A stretch of 64,000 bases of DNA, from contig JAFDWD010000002.1 in the NCBI GenBank assembly GCA_018268695.1, positions 28,385 to 92,384 of the forward strand. Direction: 5' to 3'. The DNA is from Actinomycetota bacterium. GTDB lineage: Bacteria > Actinomycetota > Thermoleophilia > Solirubrobacterales > 70-9. The notes under the pieces were generated by a model, which worked only from the letters and a program-made list of their open reading frames with translations, ran no database searches and was not told where the DNA came from. Below, one piece after another: positions 57,353-64,000 of the stretch. The stretch's first letter is position 1; each line of letters begins with the position of its first letter. A program made the position numbers and the translations under genes.

Positions 57353-57661
57353 TCACTGAGTGGTAGAGACCGTCAAGTGAAGCCTTACACTGAAGCGGAG
57401 CTGCGTAACTTGCATTGACAAATAGGTGGTTCTTGGGGCTTCACAATCTTCGCACAGTGTTTGCCACTTCTTTCTAAGACCTCCGGACAACACTAAGCTA
57501 TCGTTGTTTAGACTCCAATTGGAAGGCTCGTTTATTGTTTGCTGACAGCACTCGCAGCAGTATCGTTCGTTTGGATGCAGCTTCAAAAAATCACTCGATC
57601 GGCCACTCATTTGTCTTCGAATAGCAAGTCTCGGTGAGTATTTCAATCTCATGTGCTGCAT
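57353..57661 (-). CDS. Small Cys-rich protein, 102 aa
   Basis: ATG to TGA, 102 residues without UAR codons. It contains RYCCECCQQ and, 40 residues on, LCEDCEAP: two Cys pairs that could bind one zinc. The N-terminal 40 residues are basic, the C-terminal part (VTQLRFSVRLHLTV) looks like beta strands. No family recognised. It lies in the region of small ORFs between 56.7 and 58.5 kb where base composition is more A/T-rich than elsewhere. Confidence 0.45.
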   Translation of the reverse strand: MQHMRLKYSPRLAIRRQMSGRSSDFLKLHPNERYCCECCQQTINEPSNWSLNNDSLVLSGGLRKKWQTLCEDCEAPRTTYLSMQVTQLRFSVRLHLTVSTTQ

Positions 57662-57898
57662 TCATTGCCTCAACATTTACAATTGGCTCTATGGCGACAA
57701 TCAATACAAAAAAAATAATCAAGCGAATACCCCCACCAACATCGTTTTTGAGCTCACTTTTCTTGGTGAGCGAGTGCGTGCCTTACTGAAACCGCCAAAT
57801 TGTTCTGAGACAAATAGACACCGACAAAGTCCGAAACTGTTATGGTCAGGAACGATTGGAGGGCTTGGATTCATCTGGCATATCATTAATAAAATTCA

Positions 57899-58066
57899 AT
57901 GAACAAATTCCTGTTCGCGCTGATGGGCGTCTTCCTGTTAGCGTCCTTAGTCCAGTGTGGCAGAGTTCCTGCACACAGCTGGGGACTGCAATCCCACTAT
58001 GAGGAAACAGTCCCTCCCAAAGGTGTCGTCTGGCATAACGAGGAGGAGTCCGACAGTGATGAGTGA
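57899..58066 (+). CDS. Small secreted protein, 55 aa
   Basis: 55 residues from ATG to TGA. The N-terminus MNKFLFALMGVFLLASLVQC is a good signal peptide with a likely cleavage near SLVQC-GR. The mature part (~35 residues) begins GRVPAHSWG and ends in an acidic run, EEESDSDE. No UAR codons. No family recognised; a secreted or lumenal peptide (for example extrusome or signalling) is possible. Only one Cys, at the signal boundary, could also suggest a lipid-linked or cleaved form. Confidence 0.5.
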   Translation: MNKFLFALMGVFLLASLVQCGRVPAHSWGLQSHYEETVPPKGVVWHNEEESDSDE

Positions 58067-58571
58067 AGTGATTTGCCCGACCTATGAATTCACCTAATTT
58101 GTGGAGGATATTGTTCACTCGGAATACGACCGATGTTTGCATTCTACATACAGTTATGCAATATCCAGCAGTGCAATTTGCCGCAAAGGTAGGAATCGCC
58201 TTTTCCAGTTTGTTCAATAGTGTTATCGATTTTGCGGTTCAAGCCTCAGCACCACAAATCCATAAATGCGACCCCAACAGTTATTCGGCAGGTCTGGTAA
58301 CGTAAGTTCAGCTCTGTTTCTGCCGACATATCGTGCCTATCGTTCAGACTGTATATAAATATGAAAATCGTACCTAACTTTCGTATTGAATTTGAACGAT
58401 CATGAGTAGCAAGAAGCCATATTCACACTATACCCCTTTGGTTTATGAGTGTTTATGGGTGGGTGTATCCCTTTTAATGCTGCTCACCATAGAACTCTGT
58501 TGAATCGCAAAAAACAATCAGATTCTCACAAGGATATTAAATGAATTTTCTCAGTATTAAATTGGTGAGGG
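58067..58571. other. A/T-rich region with two short ORF candidates
   Basis: A plus-strand frame starts at ATG 58084 (MNSPNLWRILFTRN) and contains a perfect-looking 20-nt intron, 58187-58206 (GTAGG...CCAG); spliced or not, it reads on to a TGA around 58350 with no recognisable product. A second, 58402-58503, is listed separately. TATATAAATATG near 58352-58363 may be a promoter element. Confidence 0.3.
58402..58503 (+). CDS. Candidate 33-aa membrane microprotein
   Basis: ATG to TGA, 33 residues: a polar, basic N-terminus (MSSKKPYSHYTPLVYE) followed by one membrane helix (LWVGVSLLMLLTIEL) and a final Cys. It follows a TATATAAA-like stretch by ~50 nt. No homologue recognised; a chance ORF of this length is quite possible, so confidence is low. 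Confidence 0.3.
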   Translation: MSSKKPYSHYTPLVYECLWVGVSLLMLLTIELC

Positions 58572-60232
58572 TCAATGGCGGGATGCCTCTGATCTCCATC
58601 GCTCTGCGTTGTCCATCCACCTTCGTTGCTCGGTGTTGTCAAACACGTCCTGCCTCGGGTTGTGGAAGGAAGGAGAAGCCGATGACCCACCGAGAATGTT
58701 GAGCATGTTTAAGTTGTTCGGAAGGGTGTTGGCCATTCCGAAGGGCAGTTCGGACTGCCCAACGTTGATTCCTTCTTCGCCGAGGATCCTCAAAAACTGC
58801 TTTTCCTTGTAGTCCAGGAGTCTCAGGAGCTGAACGTTCTGATTAGAAATGCGCTCCCTCTCGAGAACTCCGCAGGAACGGTCTTCCTGGTGGCGCTCCT
58901 TCAGCAGGATCATCGCGGAAGTCGCTGCAAGCTGCTTTTCGTTGAGGTCCTTGTTGAGGATTTCGAGCTGGGCGACCCTGCCTTTGAGAGTCTCAATGGT
59001 CGCATCCTTCTGGCTGGCCTCCGCCAATAGTTCCTCGATACGCGACGAAAGGTCTCTATTTTCAGCTGTTGCGCTGTCGAGCTTCCTTTTGGCATCCTTC
59101 AGCTGCTTTTCCGCAAGAGTTTTGGCCTGAAGAACGGTATCTGTCTCTTCCTTCGCCGTCTCAATTTCCTGTCTCAGACCCGCCACCGTCTCCCTCGTTG
59201 CTTTGAAGTTCCTTTCAAGCTGACGACACTTCTCGTCTAAGTTTCTGCATTATTTAAGTCGGACCTGTACTCAAGAGTTTGCTCCTCCAGTTCCTTCTGT
59301 GCAGTTGCAAGGCGACTCACCGCCAGTTTCAGCTCTCTTTCGGTTTTGGCCGTGGCTTCTAGCTGTTCCCTCCGATAACAACTTGCGTACGTCAGTTGGC
59401 AGTTTGCAGCATTTACAGCCGTTTGCTTGTCATTCAGTGTTCGTTGGAGGATCAACGACTGCTCTTCGGCTTGCTTTTTCAGCTATGCAGTGCTAGCCAT
59501 TTAGTCACGCAATCGGCTGAGTTCACACCCCAGTTAGTCCGTCATTTGCTTTTTGCTAAGCTGCTCCTTCGTAATTGTTTCTGAGAGCCTTCGGATCGAT
59601 TCTTCTTTGGCCCTTTCAAGCTACCCCAGCCTGTCAATTTCCAAGTGCGCTGCGTTCAATTGTTCGGCTTGCTGAATAATGGTTTGTTTGTTCTCGGAAA
59701 GGAGTCGAGTCAGTTATGCAAGCTGCCTTTGAAGTACGTCACACCCCTCCTCCGCTTCTTCGAGCTTGGCTTGCACCCCACCGAGTTTTTCCACGTTGAG
59801 TATGGTGCTCGTTCTCGATTCGATTTCCAGTTCGTTGTTTGCCGTTTTCAAATCCTTCACCGCCGCTTCGAGCTGCTATATTTGGTGACGGAGTTAGCCG
59901 ATAACCACTTCCCTGGCGGATTCCTCATTATTCAAATTGAACAGCTACGCTCGCAATCCGTTATTGTCTTCTTTGAGTTCCTCCGCTTACTGGGTTCGCT
60001 TCAGCAGCAGTGCTTACATGCTTGCCAGCTCGAGCTATCGCCGCTGCAGCTGTTCCCGCACGGCTTACCATTCAAGATCCTTGAGCTTGCTGGCAACCAG
60101 CAACTGGAACAGCTTTCTTCGGTAGCGCTCCACGACCGACGCGTCTTCCTCCTTGCCGTGGAGGTTCTTCAGCTGGAGCAGCTCGGTGAGAGCTTCGATC
60201 TGCAACCTGAGCGAATTAATATTTTCGGACAT
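58572..60232 (-). CDS. Coiled-coil protein, 546 aa
   Basis: Exons 60232-59265 and 59244-58572 (20-nt intron, starting GTCCG and ending TGCAG). Almost the whole protein to residue ~460 is continuous heptad coiled coil (SLRLQIEALTELLQLKNL, VKDLKTANNELEIES, LRQEIETAKEETDTVL) and 17 or so Glu are UAR. The C-terminal ~80 residues are non-helical (GINVGQSELPFGMANTLPN) and end AERWRSEASRH. No globular domain is seen. A decayed copy of its end lies at 56.9 kb. Likely a cytoskeletal or basal-body filament protein, by composition only. Its start is 17 nt from the stop of the channel gene upstream. Confidence 0.78.
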
Positions 60233-60249
60233 GCCAATAATTACACGCG

Positions 60250-62244
60250 TCAGCTGATGTACAGGAGGTAGCTGTCTATGTGCCCGAACAGCGTCTTGTT
60301 GCGCATACGCTCTACGAAGTGGTTGTAACGGCTGCGGTAGCTCTCCGTTTAGGCCAATGACTTGATTTGGCTCACTCGTAGGCCGTCCTGCAGTCCCGGG
60401 CTTTCCAGCGTGGACATTTCCAGCGACTCGTCTGGGCGCTTGCTGTAGCGATTGCGGTAGAGGTGGATCTTAATCCACCAGGCGGGAACGAGCAGCGGCA
60501 CCGTGATGGCAAGCACCCAAAGAGGCATGCCGTATTGCAGAACCAGGTATGTAGACAGGAAGATGCACATGATGGCCTCGCTGGCTATTGATGAGTACAC
60601 GAACGCGTACAGAATAACGGAGATGTTGAGTTCGGCCGTTCTGTAATGCCGATAGACGTTGCGCTTCTCGAAGATGTAGATCACTAGCAAGGAGACGAAC
60701 AGCACCACGGGGATGTAGGGACTCACGAAGCTAAACCCGAAGGCGTAGGAGCAGATTCGCATAACCACCAACAGCTTGTCGAGCACGGGATACTCAATGC
60801 ATTCCACCAACTCGTGCAGCCGGCGCTGGTTGTGCTTGAAGCTCTCGAAGCCGTTGCCCAGCAGGAGCGACCTGCGCGTCCGCCAGACGTAGTACTTGGG
60901 ATCCACCACCGACACGATGACCTGGGTAACAATGATGATGGTGGCTTGCTCCACGACCACGTAGTTGCCCACGCCGGGTTTCACGAGCGACAGCAGGGTA
61001 AACACCAAAGGCAGAGTAATGTACACGAGCAGGGCGAAGATTGCGTTGTAGAAGAAGACCCGCTCGGCGACGGTGCTGAACGTCTTGAGGTCGTTGCAGT
61101 TGGCTTCCACGAGCACCGTGATGAGCAGGCTTGCCAGCGACACCACAAACGATAGGCCGTAGCACTACACGAACTGGCCTATGGTGAGCTGGTCTAGGTT
61201 GATGCTGTCCAGCTTGAGCTCTACTAGGATGGGTAGGCACAGCAGCACGGCAACCAGCAGCACCTCGCACACGATCCACACCTGGCTCAGCACGTAGCGG
61301 CAGCGCCGGACGTTCTGTCCGGCGTGCTCCCAGCGCATGTCCTTCGGGTACTTGAGGTATTCGTAGAAGATGCCTGCTCGCCGGAAGCACTCCTCGATCC
61401 GGTGGGCTTGCTCCTCGTGCCGGAACGTTACCAGGAAGCTGGTCGGGTCGGCATTGCCGTGTTCGTAGATTTCTGCGGTCTGGCTTCGCAGCCGATCGTT
61501 GAGCTTGCCCAGCCTACTGAGCTGGTATTCGGTGGCCCTCACTGCCTGAATTTCGTAGAAGAGCAGCTTGCACTTCCTGCGCAGCTGGTACTCGTCGTAG
61601 ACGTCTTCCAGCGTCACAGTATCGATCTGGTCGAGGGCGACAGCACCACCGTCGATCAGTGTTGCCAGGCGCTGCGCGTCCATGTTGCTCACGAGCAGCG
61701 TGTTGTGCGTGAACATGCTCTCACAGCTCTTCTTGATTAGCAGCAGGTTGTGCAGGATCAGCACGTTGGCAACCAGCAGCACAACGTACATGGCTACTGC
61801 CAGCCCGCTGAGCAGCAGCCGCTGGTCGCCGTAGCTGTCGATAAGCGTCTTGAAGTCGACGAACTGCAGGAAGAGCTCAGTGTAGCAGCTGCCGTCGGTG
61901 CGGTGCTCGCAGAACCTGTACTGCTGGATGAGCTGGTAAATGCTGCCCAGCAGCACCAGCACGAACGAGGCGCCCACGAAGGTCCGCAGCAGCAGGAAGT
62001 AGCCACAGATGCCAGAACTCGTGCTTCCGAAGTCCTGGTAGATGTCCTCCTTGAACCAACGCGTATCCGCCGTCTTGGTGTTGTTGCCGCAGCACGGACA
62101 CTTCACTTCGTTAGGTGTTGGCTCGCCCGGCATCGAGCAGCGTGAGTGCAACTCGGCGAGTGCCACGTCCGGTGGCCACTGCGTGGGATTGTAGCGGTAG
62201 CTCACCTCCACGAAGCTGCGGTAATTGAAAGTATTATAGTCCAT
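60250..62244 (-). CDS. OSCA/TMEM63-like mechanosensitive channel
   Basis: 664 residues, one exon, with TAG (61165-61167) and TAA (60349-60351) as Glu. About 10-11 hydrophobic segments. A Cys quartet-like KCPCCGNN precedes the first. Between the early and late membrane groups is a cytosolic RRM-like domain ending PTSFLVTFRHEEQAHRIEE and YLKYPKDMRWEH, which fits the OSCA pattern (VTFK... and APEPRDVFWDN) just before the next helix. OSCA/TMEM63 proteins are pore-forming osmo- or mechanosensitive cation channels, plausible in a freshwater ciliate. Similarity is recognised by pattern, so other 10-TM families are not excluded. Confidence 0.6.
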
Positions 62245-62259
62245 AACATTATAGGCATG

Positions 62260-63126
62260 TCACGCCGGCTGCTCCCTCTTTCGGAGCCTCCGACTGCGGT
62301 CCACCCACCAGTTTCGCCGGGGGTTTGGGTCGTCGATCACCTCCAAGATCTTCGGAAGGGCCCACCGGTGCTTCCACTTGGACTCGAACCGCTGCCATTC
62401 CTCCGCGAAGCGCTGCCGGACAATCACCCGGAACCAGGAAATGCGCAGGATCTTGGCGATATGCTGCTTAGTCTTCTTCTTGTTCGCAAACAGCTCCCGC
62501 AGGGTCTGATGATCGGCGGTGCGACCGGCGATGTCAGCGCTTGTCAGGTCCCTGAAGATGTTGTAAAGCCTGCCGAACATCGCCGGTTCGGCATTCTTTG
62601 CCTTGCTCACTTGTTTTTCGTTGAGCTTCTTCAGCTATTGCTAGCTGGTTGCAAGCTGGTGCGTCGCTACTTTTCGAAGGCGAGCGATGGTCGTGTACAA
62701 CCATTGAAGCTGGCGAGAAGGAAAGCGATTTGGGTTTGTGTCTGCTTCGAACAGCGGTTCTGCTGCCACTCCACCATTATCGTTCTTCTGAGAAGCCGGC
62801 TTGGGCTGCACACCACAATTTTCGATTCCTTCCACTACGGACGTTAGCACGGCTTACTCCCCGTTTTCGCTCAACCGAAGGAGTTGTTGCGGGAGCTTGG
62901 TGTTGAGAGACAGAGAACCCACTTATCCGCCAGTAAGATCAACATGAGAAATGTGTACGAAGAACGCGTCTTCTAGCGGTATCTGCTCGACTTCGAAAAG
63001 GTCCATCTACTCCAAGCAGTGCCGCTCTTCAAGCAGCGATTCTTCGATGTTGAACGTGTCCGGGTGCAGATCAAACGACAGTTCAAGGTCGTAGGTGCTC
63101 AGGGTCACCAAGCTGCTGTTGCTCAT
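62260..63126 (-). CDS. Hypothetical protein, 288 aa
   Basis: A single frame from ATG 63126 to TGA 62260-62262 with five UAR codons as Glu. The N-terminal ~80 residues are acidic and disordered; the C-terminal 150 are basic and Trp/Arg-rich (RISWFRVIVRQRFAEEW, WKHRWALPKILEVIDD, RNWWVDRSRRLRKRE), suggesting nucleic-acid or ribosome binding. No family recognised. It stops 15 nt before the start of the channel gene on the same strand and its ATG is 34 nt from the ATG of the divergent kelch gene. Confidence 0.65.
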
Positions 63127-63160
63127 GGCTATTGATCAGTGCCGGGTATATTAATTGATA

Positions 63161-64000
63161 ATGCAGTCCTCCTCCGACAAAACCATCAGCGCCATGCTCC
63201 TCGAGGACGTGCCAGAGTTCGCATGCGCCGTTAGCATCGCCGTCTGTCGGGGAGAGATTCCGCAACCGCGCAACCACCACAAGACCTTCCTGAAGGACAA
63301 GAAGCTCTATCTCTACGGAGGAACCACTGATGCGGGAGAACAGCTCAGCCTCTTCAGTCTCGACCTTAGTTCGCTAGGTGATTCGGATCGACAACCCCTG
63401 CTGTGGAAGTAGCTGAGGTTTCCGGAGAAACAATCCGCGATTGGCGTCAGCGGTGTCGCCTTCACGAACGACCAGTTCAGCCAGTCGCCGCAGTGCCGGT
63501 CGTTCGTGCTGATGTATGGAGGTTGGACGGGAAGCGACTACAGTGACCGGCTTTCACTGCTGAACACTATCAACATGGAAGTGAAGGTAAGCCCTTACTA
63601 ACACAGTCGCTCACGAAGGAGGAATCGAAGCCGAGCGAGCTAAGTGGCACCCACACGAGAATGGCGGTTTCGATTGGGAACTCCAAAGAAATCGAAAAGT
63701 ACCAGCAGTCGAAGTACCCACCAGCACGCAAGGACCATACGCTCGTTTACGTACCCTCGGAGAACAAGATCTGCATGTATGGTGGTTGGGACGGGCAGTA
63801 CACGTCGGGCGGGAAGGAATAGCTTTGGATCCTCTCCAGCAACTGGAAATGGTAGAAATATCCGGGGTATGCTAGACGAGGTCATACAAGCGTAGTCGTT
63901 GACGACCACAGGGGAAACGGCTTTCTGGTGTTTGGCGGGGTGAAGGGCGTGAAGTGCTACTCAAATGAGTGCCTCTTCTTCGACGTCAGAAACAAGAAGT
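63161..64000 (+). CDS. Kelch-repeat protein (3' partial)
   Basis: Starts at ATG 63161 and runs off the window; exons 63161-63586 and 63607-64000 (20-nt intron). At least four kelch blades are visible: LYLYGGTTDAG, FVLMYGGWTGSD, KICMYGGWDGQY with LWILSSNW, and FLVFGGVKG with CLFFDV. Each shows the GG pair followed by a Trp/Tyr/Phe-rich strand, the mark of a six- or seven-bladed propeller. Kelch propellers are protein-binding platforms; no second domain is seen in the visible 273 residues. TAG codons give Glu at three places. Confidence 0.88.

Noticed and set aside
57651..57901. 83-codon plus-strand ORF starting MCCIHCLNIYNW
   Set aside because: It overlaps the start of the minus-strand Cys-rich gene and its TGA overlaps the ATG of the signal-peptide gene; no protein-like pattern beyond a short hydrophobic end.

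Overview
This is a stretch of nuclear (most likely macronuclear) DNA from a ciliate, probably a peritrich (Vorticella/Carchesium/Opisthonecta group). Two signals identify it. First, TAA and TAG are sense codons in almost every gene and only TGA stops. At strongly conserved positions they stand where homologues have glutamate: TAA 2663-2665 in CDKAL1 (the E of [13 protein letters not shown]), TAG 3042-3044 (FPG-E-T), TAG 13341-13343 in kinesin-13 (SSC-E-NTLNTLRYADRV) and TAG 41852-41854 in the Na+/H+ exchanger. UAR=Glu is the peritrich nuclear code (NCBI table 30); most other UAR-reassigning ciliates use Gln. Second, about 40 introns can be placed by homology or frame, nearly all 20-25 nt, starting GTA and ending in TAG or CAG. 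All coordinates below run from start codon to TGA, including introns.

Layout. 1-10 kb: SDHAF3, tRNA methylthiotransferase CDKAL1, a papain-like protease, a membrane RBR E3 ligase, CNOT11, coiled-coil and B-box proteins. 10-26 kb: coiled-coil protein, kinesin-13, a PB1-ZZ autophagy-receptor-like protein, an SR splicing factor, a CEP350-like protein, rRNA methyltransferase NOP2, a tubulin glutamylase (TTLL), IFT54. 26-38 kb: ubiquitin, a mitochondrial beta-barrel protein, a 2.5k-residue USP deubiquitinase, a PAP2-family phosphatase, two unknowns. 38-50 kb: mitochondrial IF2, an Atg8-like protein without C-terminal glycine, an SOS1-type Na+/H+ exchanger, a Tim44-like protein, a long coiled-coil protein, TMEM135-like, RRP15-like and alpha-tubulin acetyltransferase. 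50-64 kb: SIN3, a PH-START-ORD lipid-transfer fusion, a small-gene region with a decayed paralogue, an OSCA/TMEM63-like channel and a partial kelch protein.

The genes are packed extremely tightly: convergent genes end 6-60 nt apart, and several divergent start codons are only 8-35 nt apart. There are no operons and no mobile elements, rRNA, tRNA or CRISPR that I can support. Shared themes are cilia and microtubules (kinesin-13, TTLL, ATAT, IFT54, CEP350-like), ubiquitin and autophagy (RBR, USP, ubiquitin, PB1-ZZ, Atg8-like), and mitochondria (SDHAF3, mtIF2, porin-like, Tim44-like). The most notable items are the UAR=Glu code, the ultra-short introns (some of length 3n and without a stop), the PH-START-ORD fusion, the glycine-less Atg8-like protein and an in-frame TGA inside the USP gene.
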